DNA from: CAWJFJ01 sp963800065
Lineage (GTDB): Bacteria; Actinomycetota; Acidimicrobiia; Acidimicrobiales; UBA8190
Direction of reading: 5' to 3'
DNA length: 64,000 bases
NCBI GenBank assembly: GCA_963800065.1
Contig: CAWCZO010000010.1
Span: 186,001 to 250,000, forward strand
The translations under genes were made by a program, and so were the position numbers. The notes beneath the pieces are model-generated. The model was given only the letters and a program-made list of their open reading frames with translations, made no database searches and was not told the DNA's origin. Below, piece by piece: positions 1 through 7,980 of this stretch; position 1 is the first letter of the stretch; every line of letters starts with the position of its first letter.

Positions 1-1
1 C

Positions 2-241
2 CAGGCCGACCTGATCGCCACCATCAACAAGGAGAAGGCGTTCACGGGCGGGCTCACGACACCGGTGAACTGGTCCAAGGCCCACACCTCGCCGGCGACG
101 ATCCTGTGCGGGTCCCTGGTGGAGGTGGAGCCGGGCGACGTCCTGAGGGTGATCGACGTGTCGAAGAACGACGAGGTCTTCGCCTGTGTCAACAGCCGGG
201 GCAAGCTGGTCCCGCCGCCGGCCGGGACACCCGGCCTCTGA
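2..241 (+). CDS. C-terminal end of a probable ABC-type solute-binding protein (partial)
   Basis: Only the last 79 residues are in the window; the gene enters from the left and stops with TGA at 239-241. The visible end has a 'FTGGLTTPVNWSKAHTS' stretch followed by a C-x2-V motif and a beta-rich tail. This resembles the C-terminus of branched-chain amino-acid-type periplasmic binding proteins, where a 'TGGLTPPV-W' segment precedes the last strands. That family would bind a solute outside the membrane for an ABC importer. The assignment rests on this short resemblance alone. The next gene lies 27 bp downstream on the opposite strand, so the two converge. Confidence 0.4.
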   Translation, partial: QADLIATINKEKAFTGGLTTPVNWSKAHTSPATILCGSLVEVEPGDVLRVIDVSKNDEVFACVNSRGKLVPPPAGTPGL

Positions 242-268
242 CCACCGGGAACGACGGCGCGGGGGCGG

Positions 269-1780
269 TCAGAGCACGCCCGACCAGGCCTCGCGCTCGG
301 TGGCGGTGGGGTCGTGCTCGAGATGGCACGGCACGCCGAAGTACATGGTGGCCCGCCCGGTCCGGTCGTACGCCGGCCAGTCGGGAAGCCCGTCGTGGGC
401 CGGCGAACCGGTACGGGCGAACGACGTCCACGCCGTGTGCATGGCCCCGGCCAGCGACTGCGGTGGCTCCGGCCCCGTGAGCAGTTCGATGCCCCCCTTG
501 TGGAGATTGTCGAACACGAACGGGATCTCCAGCGCGTGGCACGAGCCCAGTCGGCCGTCGAAGGCGGTGGTGGCGAACTCGAAGAGATAGAGGAAGGTGC
601 CGTCGGGCTGGTGCCCGGCCTGCGCCTCGGCCATCCGGATGGCCGGCAGGCGGAACATCCTGTCGGTCATGATCGCTTTGAACAGCTCGTCGTGGGTGGC
701 CGTGCTCCGTTCCCGCCGGTAGGCGGCGACCACCGACTCCGGACTCTGAACGAACCGCCCCAACCGCCGAGCCAGCGTGTCGGCGTCCTCCACAGGACGG
801 TCCATGAGCCCGAAGAGGTTCCACTCGTCGCGGTTCGTCCCGGTCAGCAGCGGCACCGAGGCGGCGGAGCCGTCGGCGATGGCCTCCAGGGGATGACGGG
901 GGAGCACCGCTCCGTCGATCACCGGCCCGAAGGGCAGGCCCGACGCCGACGTCACCGGGCGACGGAGGTGACCGGCCAGCATGGACTGCCCCACCGCCTG
1001 CTGAGCCTCGAGGAGGCGCGCCGGTGCGGCATCGAGCACGGCTTCGAGGCCACCGCCACCGAGTTGGGCGACCAGGGCCCCGGTGACGGCGGCGGCGTCC
1101 TCGGCCGACGTCACATTGTGGGCGGCCCCGCTCTGGGCGATGGCCTTGGCGAACAGGCCCGCCGCCGCCGGGGTCCCGAGCAGGATCCCCACGCTCATGG
1201 CCCCCGCCGACTCCCCGAAGATGGTGACGTTGTCGGGGTCGCCACCGAAACCGGCGATGTTGTCGCGCACCCAGTGCAGGGCGGCGATCTGGTCGAGAAG
1301 GCCGTTGTTGCCCGACGTGGCGTACGACGCGTCGAGGTGACCGAGCTGCAACCAGCCCAGGACGCCGAGCCGGTAGTTGATGCTCACCACCACCACGTCG
1401 CCGTGGTGGACGAGGCTGGCCCCGTCGTACCAGGGGATGGCGCCGGTCCCGTTCACGAAGGCCCCTCCGTGGATCCACACCATGACGGGACGACGGGCAT
1501 CGTCGAGAGCCGGCGTCTGGACGTTGAGGAAGAGGCAGTCCTCGCTCCAGTCGGGGGCCGGTCCGGCGCCCACGGCACCGAGGGTGTCCCCCACCTGGAC
1601 GGCCACCCGGCCGAAGGCGGTGGCGTCACGCACATCGTCCCAACCCCCATGGGGTTCCGGTGCCCGGAAGCGCAGCGGCCCCGTCGGGGCGGCGGCGAAG
1701 GGGATCCCGGCGAAGAGAAGGAGTTCGTCCTTGCGTCGGCCGGCGATCTTGCCCGCGGTCGTGTCGGCGATGACGGCCAT
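269..1780 (-). CDS. Type-B carboxylesterase (alpha/beta hydrolase)
   Basis: This 503-residue protein hydrolyses carboxylic esters; the natural substrate is unknown. The type-B carboxylesterase hallmarks are all present: the oxyanion-hole segment HGGAF (104-108), the nucleophile elbow G-E-S-A-G with Ser191, the acid in TNRDEW (Glu319), and the catalytic His415 in 'GSCHALEIPFVFDN'. Length and motif order match bacterial p-nitrobenzyl-esterase-like enzymes. No signal peptide is visible, so it is probably cytoplasmic. It is divergent from the SDR gene at 1959, across a 178-bp spacer holding an AT-rich inverted-repeat cluster that may control one or both genes. Confidence 0.9.
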   Translation of the reverse strand: MAVIADTTAGKIAGRRKDELLLFAGIPFAAAPTGPLRFRAPEPHGGWDDVRDATAFGRVAVQVGDTLGAVGAGPAPDWSEDCLFLNVQTPALDDARRPVMVWIHGGAFVNGTGAIPWYDGASLVHHGDVVVVSINYRLGVLGWLQLGHLDASYATSGNNGLLDQIAALHWVRDNIAGFGGDPDNVTIFGESAGAMSVGILLGTPAAAGLFAKAIAQSGAAHNVTSAEDAAAVTGALVAQLGGGGLEAVLDAAPARLLEAQQAVGQSMLAGHLRRPVTSASGLPFGPVIDGAVLPRHPLEAIADGSAASVPLLTGTNRDEWNLFGLMDRPVEDADTLARRLGRFVQSPESVVAAYRRERSTATHDELFKAIMTDRMFRLPAIRMAEAQAGHQPDGTFLYLFEFATTAFDGRLGSCHALEIPFVFDNLHKGGIELLTGPEPPQSLAGAMHTAWTSFARTGSPAHDGLPDWPAYDRTGRATMYFGVPCHLEHDPTATEREAWSGVL

Positions 1781-1861
1781 GCGCGTTCCCCCTCACCCCC
1801 CGTCCGAGCGGACGGGACGGTGCCCAGGATGCCTCAACCCCCCGCCGTCCGGCTCTCCGAG

Positions 1862-1890
1862 GGAAATAAAACAATTATTTCCTTGTTTTA
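1862..1890. promoter_or_regulatory. Two overlapping perfect inverted repeats in an AT-rich patch
   Basis: Between the divergent esterase and SDR genes lie two interlocked perfect dyads. GGAAATAA at 1862-1869 pairs with TTATTTCC at 1875-1882 across 5 nt. TAAAACAA at 1867-1874 pairs with TTGTTTTA at 1883-1890 across 8 nt. They share bases, so only one cruciform or hairpin could form at a time. The AT richness is exceptional for this sequence. It is most likely a repressor operator and/or promoter core. No neighbouring regulator gene identifies the binder, unless it is the SufR-like protein at 3739. Confidence 0.5.
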
Positions 1891-1958
1891 ACAGGGCGGA
1901 AGCGACACGCCGTGAAGGACGCCCGGTACCGCACCGGGGTCGGAGAGCGAGGCCCGTC

Positions 1959-2675
1959 ATGCCGGTTGCCGTCGTCACAGGAGCGTCCAAAGGGCTGGGG
2001 AAAGCCCTGGCCACAGGGCTGGCCACCGAGGGTTGGTCCCTCGTGCTCGACGCCCGGGGGCAGCCCGCTCTGGCCCGTGCCGAAGACGAGATCCGCTCCC
2101 GGCTGGTCGACGGCGCCCGGGTGGCGGCCGTGGCCGGTGACGTCACCGAGGCCGGGCACCGGCGGGCCCTGACCGCGGCGGCCGCCGCCCTGGGCGGCGT
2201 CGACCTCCTGGTGAACAACGCCAGCACCCTGGGTGCGAGTCCGCTCCCCCGGGCGGCCGCCGTCACCCCGACCACTTTCCGGCGCATCCTCGAGGTGAAC
2301 ACGATCGCCCCGCTGGCCCTGGTCCAGGAGGCCCTGGCGATGCTCCGCCGGTCGGCCGATCCCCGCATCCTGAACGTCACCTCGGACGCGTCGATCGAGC
2401 ACTACGACTCCTGGGGTGGCTACGGGGCCTCGAAGGCGGCGCTCGACCACTTGAGCGCCACCCTCGCCGTCGAGGAGCCCGGCATCCGCGTCTGGGCCGT
2501 GGACCCGGGCGACATGCGCACCGACATGCACCAGGACGCCTTCCCCGGCGAGGACATCTCCGACCGTCCCCCGCCCGACTCGGTCGTCCCCCTCCTCCTG
2601 GGCCTCATCGCCGGCGGGACACCGAGCGGGAGGATCCGGGCCGCCGAGCTGGCCACGGCCGGAGACCGGCCATGA
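1959..2675 (+). CDS. Short-chain dehydrogenase/reductase (SDR)
   Basis: A 238-residue NAD(P)-dependent oxidoreductase of the classical SDR family; substrate unknown. The cofactor motif TGASKGLG is at residues 7-14, the structural NNAS motif follows near 85-90, and the catalytic Ser and 'YGASKAA' (Tyr-x3-Lys) lie near 148-156. The ATG at 1959 is preferred because it sits directly before the first Rossmann strand (VAVVTGAS). The TGA stop overlaps the ATG of the QueA-like gene (ATGA at 2672-2675), so the two are translationally coupled. It heads a three-gene operon with the QueA-like and SufR-like genes. Confidence 0.88.
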   Translation: MPVAVVTGASKGLGKALATGLATEGWSLVLDARGQPALARAEDEIRSRLVDGARVAAVAGDVTEAGHRRALTAAAAALGGVDLLVNNASTLGASPLPRAAAVTPTTFRRILEVNTIAPLALVQEALAMLRRSADPRILNVTSDASIEHYDSWGGYGASKAALDHLSATLAVEEPGIRVWAVDPGDMRTDMHQDAFPGEDISDRPPPDSVVPLLLGLIAGGTPSGRIRAAELATAGDRP

Positions 2676-3742
2676 CCCCCACCCTGACGCCGACGGCCGT
2701 CCGTCCCGTCGCCGGTCTCCACGATTTCGTCCTCCCCCCGGAGCTCGAAGCGACCAAACCGGCCGAGGCCCGCGGCATGACGCGTGACGCCGTGCGGCTG
2801 ATGGTCGCCCGGCGCGCCGCGGGCACCGTGGAGCACACGACGTTCACCGAGCTCCCGCGTCTGTTCGACGAGGGCGATCTGCTCGTGGTGAACACCTCGG
2901 GGACCCTGGCCGCCGAGGTGGAGGGGGTCGACCCGCACGGTCGTCGGCTCCAGATCCACCTGTCCACGCAGCTGCCGGCCAACCTGTGGACGGTGGAGCT
3001 CCGCCGGCACGGCCGACCTCTCTTCACGGCGACGCCCGGTGACACCATCACTCTCGCCGCCGGGGGCCGGCTCGACCTCCTCACGCCGTACTCGCTTCAT
3101 CCCGAGGGCGTCCGGCTGTGGGTGGCCACGGTGTCGACCCCTGTCCCGCTCCTCACGTTCCTCGCCGTACACGGTGAACCGATCCGCTACGGCTATGTCG
3201 ACGGGAGCTGGCCCATCGCCATGTACCAGAACGTCTACGCCACCGAGCCGGGGTCGGCCGAGATGCCGAGCGCCGGGAGGCCGTTCACCCCCGAGATACT
3301 CACCCGGCTCGCCGCCCGCGGCGTGGGCGTGGTGCCCATCGTCCTGCACACCGGGGTCGCCTCACTGGACGCCTCCGAACCGCCGTACCCCGAGCACTAC
3401 CGGGTGTCGGCCGCCACCGCCCACCGCGTCAACGACGTCCGCCGCGAGGGGGGCACGGTGGTGGCCGTCGGCACCACCGTGGTGCGGGCCCTCGAGACCG
3501 TCGTCGACCACCGCGGCCACGTCCACGCCGGCAGCGGGTGGACCGAGACGGTGATCACACCGGAGCGGGAGGTCGGTTCGATCGACGGCCTCTTGACCGG
3601 ATGGCACGAGCCCGAGGCCTCCCACCTGGCCATGCTCGAGGCGGTGGCGGGTCGGAGCCTCCTCGAACGGTCGTACGCTGCGGCCCTGGAGGAGGGCTAC
3701 CTGTGGCACGAATTCGGCGACGTCCACCTGGTCCTGCCGTGA
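2672..3742 (+). CDS. QueA-like S-adenosylmethionine:tRNA ribosyltransferase-isomerase homologue
   Basis: This 356-residue protein belongs to the QueA fold, whose members transfer the ribosyl part of SAM to 7-aminomethyl-deazaguanine in tRNA during queuosine synthesis. Recognisable segments are 'YQNVYA' (equivalent to QueA YQTVYA), 'VGVVPIVLHTGVASL' (QueA binding-loop region), 'VGTTVVRALE' and the C-terminal 'LLTGWHEPEASHLAMLEAVAG'. The motif that reads TAGLHFT in QueA is SAGRPFT here, losing the conserved Leu-His pair. No other queuosine genes are nearby. It may therefore be a paralogue with changed chemistry rather than true QueA. It overlaps both neighbours by 4 nt. Confidence 0.75.
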   Translation: MTPTLTPTAVRPVAGLHDFVLPPELEATKPAEARGMTRDAVRLMVARRAAGTVEHTTFTELPRLFDEGDLLVVNTSGTLAAEVEGVDPHGRRLQIHLSTQLPANLWTVELRRHGRPLFTATPGDTITLAAGGRLDLLTPYSLHPEGVRLWVATVSTPVPLLTFLAVHGEPIRYGYVDGSWPIAMYQNVYATEPGSAEMPSAGRPFTPEILTRLAARGVGVVPIVLHTGVASLDASEPPYPEHYRVSAATAHRVNDVRREGGTVVAVGTTVVRALETVVDHRGHVHAGSGWTETVITPEREVGSIDGLLTGWHEPEASHLAMLEAVAGRSLLERSYAAALEEGYLWHEFGDVHLVLP

Positions 3743-4401
3743 CGGGCACGGCGAGCGCCGTCGAGCCACCGCTCCAGGCCGTTCCCACCACCAGGCGGGC
3801 CATCCTGGTGGCGCTCAAGCGACGGGGGACCAGACGGGCCCAGGATCTGGCCTCCGATCTCGGCCTCACCGTGGCCGCCGTCCGTCAACAGCTGGGGCGG
3901 TTGGAGTCCGATGGTCTGGTGACCCACCACCGCGACACCGAGGGCCGCGGCCGTCCTACCCACGTCTACGAATTGACGGCGCTGGCCGACATGCTGTTCC
4001 CCAAGCGCTACGGGGATCTGACGACCGAGTTGCTCAGCTATCTGGGTGGCACGGACTCCGAACAGGTCGACGACCTCTTCGAGCAGCGACGCCGCCGCCG
4101 ACTCCACGACGCCCGACCCCGGCTGGACAGGCGATCCCTCGAGGAGAAGGTGGACGAGCTCACCGCCATCCTCGACGAGGACGGTTACCTGGCCGACGTG
4201 GAGCGGCTCGACGACGGGGGATGGCGCATCACCGAGCACAACTGCGCCATCCTCTCGGTGGCGCAAGGGTTCCGCCAGGCGTGCTCGAGCGAGCTGTCGT
4301 TCATCCGCGACGCGCTCCCCGGCGCCGACGTGCGACGTGTCGCCCACCTGATGGACGGCGCCCACGTCTGCGCCTACGAGATCAGACCGGCGCTACCGTG
4401 A
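3739..4401 (+). CDS. SufR-like winged-helix regulator with three candidate Fe-S cysteines
   Basis: A 220-residue DNA-binding protein. An N-terminal winged helix (about 16-80, 'RAQDLASDLGLTVAAVRQQLGRLESDGLV') is followed by a linker and a C-terminal sensor domain. Cys169, Cys182 and Cys211 have the spacing C-x12-C-x28-C. SufR proteins carry C-x12-C-x13-C-x14-C; here the third position (residue 196) is Ala, so three of four cysteines remain at exact spacing. This suggests an iron-sulfur or redox-sensing repressor. The GTG start at 3739 overlaps the QueA-like stop (GTGA). No suf genes are in view, so targets are unknown; its own operon is one possibility. Confidence 0.72.
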   Translation: MTGTASAVEPPLQAVPTTRRAILVALKRRGTRRAQDLASDLGLTVAAVRQQLGRLESDGLVTHHRDTEGRGRPTHVYELTALADMLFPKRYGDLTTELLSYLGGTDSEQVDDLFEQRRRRRLHDARPRLDRRSLEEKVDELTAILDEDGYLADVERLDDGGWRITEHNCAILSVAQGFRQACSSELSFIRDALPGADVRRVAHLMDGAHVCAYEIRPALP

Positions 4402-4432
4402 GAGGCGTCATCGAGTGCAAGGACTTGAACCC

Positions 4433-5302
4433 ATGCAGATCGGCGTCGTCTTCCCCCAGACCGAGATCGGCGGCGACGTCGGTGCCGTCCGGGCCTACGC
4501 CACCCGGGTGCAGGAGCTCGGCTACTGCCATGTCGTCGCCTACGACCACGTCGTGGGCGCCGACCCCGCCGTGCACCGGGGATGGCAGGGCCCCTACGAC
4601 GTTCATTCCACCTTCCACGAACCTCTCGTCCTGTTCGGCTACCTGGCCGGTCTGACATCGCTGGAACTGGTCACCGGCATCATCATCCTCCCCCAGCGGC
4701 AGACGGCGTTGGTGGCCAAGCAGGCCGCCGAAGTCGACCTCCTCACGGGCGGCCACTTCCGCCTCGGGGTGGGCCTGGGCTGGAACGCCGTCGAGTACGA
4801 GGCCCTGGGCAAGACGTTCTCCGATCGGGGCAGGCGCGTCGACGACCAGGTCGAGCTGCTCCGCCGCCTGTGGACGCAGCCGAGCGTCACCTTCGAGTCC
4901 GACGACGAGCACGTGACGGGAGCGGGCCTCGCCCCCCTGCCCGTGCAGCGGCCCATCCCCATTTGGTTCGGGGCGGCGTCCCCGCCCGCCTACCGCCGGG
5001 CCGGCCGCCTCGGTGACGGCTGGTTCCCGCTCGTTCCGCCGGGCCCCAAGCTCGACGAGGCCCGGGCCCTCGTCGAGGCGGCGGCCGTCGACGCCGGCCG
5101 GGACCCCGGCACCCTGGGCCTCGAGGGCCGGGTGAACTGGGGGGACGGGGGCGTCACCACCCTGGTCGATCACGCGCAACGGTGGCGGGCGATGGGGGCC
5201 ACCCACCTCACGGTCAACACCATGAACGCCGGACTGGGCGCCGTCGGCGGCCATCTGGAGGCGCTGGCCTCGGCCGCCGAGGGGCTCGGGCTCCCGATCT
5301 AG
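4433..5302 (+). CDS. LLM-class F420-dependent oxidoreductase
   Basis: A 289-residue luciferase-like (TIM-barrel) flavin/F420 oxidoreductase; substrate unknown. The N-terminus 'MQIGVVFPQTEIGGD', the 'LVTGIIILPQRQTALVAKQAAEVDLLTGGHFRLGVGLGWN' segment and the later 'PIPIWFGAA' strand are typical of the TIGR03619-like F420-dependent subgroup common in actinobacteria. The ATG at 4433 is chosen over one 18 nt upstream because an AAGGA box lies at suitable spacing (4419-4423). The stop overlaps the stop of the convergent TPR gene. Confidence 0.85.
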   Translation: MQIGVVFPQTEIGGDVGAVRAYATRVQELGYCHVVAYDHVVGADPAVHRGWQGPYDVHSTFHEPLVLFGYLAGLTSLELVTGIIILPQRQTALVAKQAAEVDLLTGGHFRLGVGLGWNAVEYEALGKTFSDRGRRVDDQVELLRRLWTQPSVTFESDDEHVTGAGLAPLPVQRPIPIWFGAASPPAYRRAGRLGDGWFPLVPPGPKLDEARALVEAAAVDAGRDPGTLGLEGRVNWGDGGVTTLVDHAQRWRAMGATHLTVNTMNAGLGAVGGHLEALASAAEGLGLPI

Positions 5303-6612
5303 GAGCGGCCCCGACGCGTCCCGGCGGACCGGTCCGGCCGGGCGGCCCGTGGCCGCGAGCGCCTGAGAATGATCCTCACGACGGCGCCGCACGCCGCCCC
5401 CGATCCGAGGATCACGGCGACGGCGCCGGGCGCCGCCCCCGGGGCGAAGGCGACGACAGCGGCGATGACGGCCACCAGGGCCAGGGTGGCGGCCATCAAC
5501 CAGAGCACGGGGGTACCGATGACGGGCGCCGCCGGGACCCGCGGCCCCGCCGTGGCGCCGGGGCCGGCGCCCTTCCTCCTCAGGTTCACGGCGCCCGACG
5601 GGCTGAACAAGCTCACGACGGCACAACCGAGGGCGGCGTCGAACACGTGGAGCCGGACGGACTCGGGGGCGAAGGCGCCCACCACGATCAGGACGACGGC
5701 CGACGTCTCGGCCATGACGGCCAGCAGACGAGTCCGCGGATGGACGACGGTCCGCCACAGGTAGCGGCGCAATTCTCCGGTCAGCCGCCAGACGAAGCGG
5801 GCCACGAAGAGGCCCGGGACCAGAAGCAGGACCACGGGGGCCACCCGTGAGGCCACGGTGCCCGAATACCCGAAGCTCCTGGCGATCAGGGCGGACGCCA
5901 GCAGAAGGCCGGCCGCCCGGGCCAGGAAGGTGCCCACGGCGATGTCCAGATTGTGACGGCTCACCGATGCTCTCGGATCGGTCCGGACGGCGGTGGCGAA
6001 CCCCATGGCCGCCTGGGCCAGGCTCCCGGCCGTGCCGCTGCGCAGGTGGAGCCGGGCCAGCTCGTTGTGGGCGACGGTGTTGTCGGGATCGAGCTCCAGC
6101 GCCTTCTGATAGGAGACCAGGGCCGCCTTGCGGTGACCGGCGGCCGCCTCCACGAAGCCCAGGGCGATGTGGGTGTCGGGAACGAGGGGAGCCAGCTCCC
6201 GGGCGCGCTCGGCGCATCGGCGTGCCTCGCTGCGATCCGACGTGGCCGGGACCAGGGCCTGGGCCAGGCGGCTCAACCCGCGCCATGATCCCGGGTCGAG
6301 GCGGACCGCCTCCCGGGCTGCCCCCACGGCGTCGGCGTGACGACCGAGACGGCTGAGGGCGAGACTTGCCAGCCGGTGGGCCCACTCGAGATCCGGTGCC
6401 AGCGAGACGGCCCTGCCGGCCGACTCGAGCGCCGCCTCGGGATCTCCCAGGCCGATCTGCGCCTGGGACAACAGGCACCAGCACCTCGGCGAGTCGTGAT
6501 CGGTACCCATGGCCCGGGTCAGGACGGCGACGGCCTCGTCGAACCGGCGGAGCTCGATGAGGGCCTCGGCCCGACGGATCTCCCCCCTCGCGTCGAGCGG
6601 GGCGCCGGTCAT
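5299..6612 (-). CDS. TPR-repeat protein with C-terminal membrane segments
   Basis: A 437-residue protein. The first half (about 10-235) consists of tetratricopeptide repeats, with typical helices such as 'AALESAGRAVSLAPDLEWAHRLASLAL' and 'AALVSYQKALELDPDNTVAHNELARLHL'. The second half has about five hydrophobic segments separated by short basic loops and ends in a very Arg-rich tail. It is probably a membrane-anchored scaffold with cytoplasmic TPRs. Its ATG overlaps the TGA of the upstream AAA+ ATPase gene (ATGA at 6609-6612), implying coupled synthesis and a joint function. The AAA+ protein also begins with a TPR-like stretch. No specific process can be named. Confidence 0.75.
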   Translation of the reverse strand: MTGAPLDARGEIRRAEALIELRRFDEAVAVLTRAMGTDHDSPRCWCLLSQAQIGLGDPEAALESAGRAVSLAPDLEWAHRLASLALSRLGRHADAVGAAREAVRLDPGSWRGLSRLAQALVPATSDRSEARRCAERARELAPLVPDTHIALGFVEAAAGHRKAALVSYQKALELDPDNTVAHNELARLHLRSGTAGSLAQAAMGFATAVRTDPRASVSRHNLDIAVGTFLARAAGLLLASALIARSFGYSGTVASRVAPVVLLLVPGLFVARFVWRLTGELRRYLWRTVVHPRTRLLAVMAETSAVVLIVVGAFAPESVRLHVFDAALGCAVVSLFSPSGAVNLRRKGAGPGATAGPRVPAAPVIGTPVLWLMAATLALVAVIAAVVAFAPGAAPGAVAVILGSGAACGAVVRIILRRSRPRAARPDRSAGTRRGRS

Positions 6613-7837
6613 ACCAGTCGACGCTGGCGGAGGTAACTCAGCAGCTCGTCGTAGGTACCACCCTCGTTGGCGAACTGGGCGACGTTCTTGGCCGTCTCGA
6701 GCCACGGTCCGATCGACGGTTTCACGTCGCCGACCGCCTGTTCGAGATCCTCCATGCCGATCATCCGCGTCGTTCCCGAACGGGCCGAGTCGAGCAGGGC
6801 ACGCTCCGATGCGTTCTCGCAGATGTAGGCCAGGTCGGCTCCCGAATAGCCGTCTGTCCTGCGGGCCAGACGTCCGAGGTCGACGTTGGCCACCGGACGG
6901 GAACGCAGGTGGTAACGGAGTATGGCCTGGCGCGCCTCCTCGTCGGGAGGAAGGACCAGCAGCATCCGGTCGAACCGGCCCGGCCGGCGCAGGGCCACAT
7001 CGATGTCCCACGGATGGTTGGTGGCGCCGAGGACGTAGACACCCTCGTTGGCGTTCTGGACGCCGTCCAACTCGGCCAGGAGCTGGTTGACGGTGCCGCG
7101 AGAGGCGCTGTTGCGAAGATGACTCCGCTTCTGGCCCAGGGCGTCGATCTCGTCGAGGAAGACGACACAAGGGGCACTGCGTCGCGCCGTCTCGAACAAT
7201 TCGTGCAAGTTCCGTTCGCTCTGACCGACGTACATGTCGAGGATCTCGGCCAGCGAGACGGCCAGGAACCGCGCCCCATCTCACCGGCCACGGCCCGGGC
7301 GATGAAGGTCTTGCCGCATCCGGGGGGGCCGTAGAGCAGGAGCCCGCCGCCCAGGGACTTCCCGTAGAGCCGGACGAGCTCGGGATTGCGCAGCGGGGCC
7401 AGGAAGGCGGCCTCCAGACGTTCCTTGACCTCGGCCATCCCTCCGACGTCGGCCAGGCGGAGTCCGGCCGCTTCCACGTCGAAGGCGCCCGTCCCGACGT
7501 CCCCGTCGTCCACGAAGGCCGGGGGGATCACCCCTTCGAGACCCGCTTCGAGCCGACGGAGGCTCTCCTTCTCGGCCTCGGTGAGCTCGTCCCCCGCGGT
7601 GGTCCCTACCGGCGCCGGAGGTGCTGGTAGGGGTTGGCCGGTCACGCCGCCCGTGATGATCCCCAGGGCCGAGGTGTTGTCCGGTTGCCTCTGGAGCACG
7701 ACGGCGGCATGACGGACGGCCTCGTCCTTCTCGCCTTTGGAGGCCAGCATCTCGGCCAGGTGGAGTCGCAACGGGAGGTCGTCGGGCGACGCCTCGACGG
7801 CGGCTCGAAGGCTGTTGAGAAGGGGGTCGGAGGTCAC
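6609..7837 (-). pseudogene. AAA+ ATPase (Cdc48/SpoVK-like), apparent -1 frameshift
   Basis: Two frames together encode about 409 residues of an AAA+ ATPase. Frame one (GTG start at 7837) holds a TPR-like N-terminus, then 'LADVGGMAEVKERLE' and Walker A GPPGCGKT at 170-177. It breaks after 'ARAVAGEMG'. The other frame resumes with 'ARFLAVSLAEILDMYVGQSERNLHELFETAR', Walker B VVFLDEID, sensor-1 'GATNHPWDID' and arginine-finger region 'RRPGRFDR'. One extra G in the G4 run (7274-7277, CCCC on the + strand) restores a normal protein, so the break is either a recent mutation or a sequencing error. It is coupled to the TPR gene. The start is uncertain; no clear ribosome site was seen. Confidence 0.75.
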
Positions 7838-7893
7838 CGTAAGGAGGGATCGGCCCGTGCGCGTGGGCACCTTGAGGATAGATGCCGGCGGTC

Positions 7894-7920
7894 TGTCACA
7901 GAATGCGGGCCCCGGCCGTC
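7894..7920 (+). promoter_or_regulatory. ECF41-type promoter (TGTCACA-N16-CGTC)
   Basis: TGTCACA at 7894-7900 and CGTC at 7917-7920 are separated by 16 nt. From memory, ECF41 sigma factors recognise a TGTCACA -35 and a CGTC -10 in front of carboxymuconolactone-decarboxylase-like genes. Here the element lies 60 bp upstream of exactly such a gene, which is followed by an ECF41-type sigma gene. This is strong circumstantial evidence for an autoregulated operon, with transcription starting near 7926-7930. Confidence 0.72.
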
Positions 7921-7942
7921 CCAATTGGCGTGAACCTGAGGA

Positions 7943-7963
7943 GTGCTCCCACAGTGGGAGCAC
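7943..7963. promoter_or_regulatory. 21-bp perfect palindrome in the leader of the ECF41 operon
   Basis: GTGCTCCCA at 7943-7951 and its exact reverse complement TGGGAGCAC at 7955-7963 flank the 3-nt centre CAG. It lies downstream of the ECF41-type promoter, 17 bp before the ATG at 7981, and just before the AGGAGG ribosome site. It could be a repressor operator acting as a roadblock. Alternatively it could be an RNA hairpin that limits ribosome access. Confidence 0.55.
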
Positions 7964-7980
7964 CGAGCCGAGGAGGCGTC

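Noticed and set aside
314..1891. Plus-strand open frame opposite the carboxylesterase
   Set aside because: The opposite frame has a full catalytic triad; this one shows only GC-driven Arg/Gly/Pro sequence.
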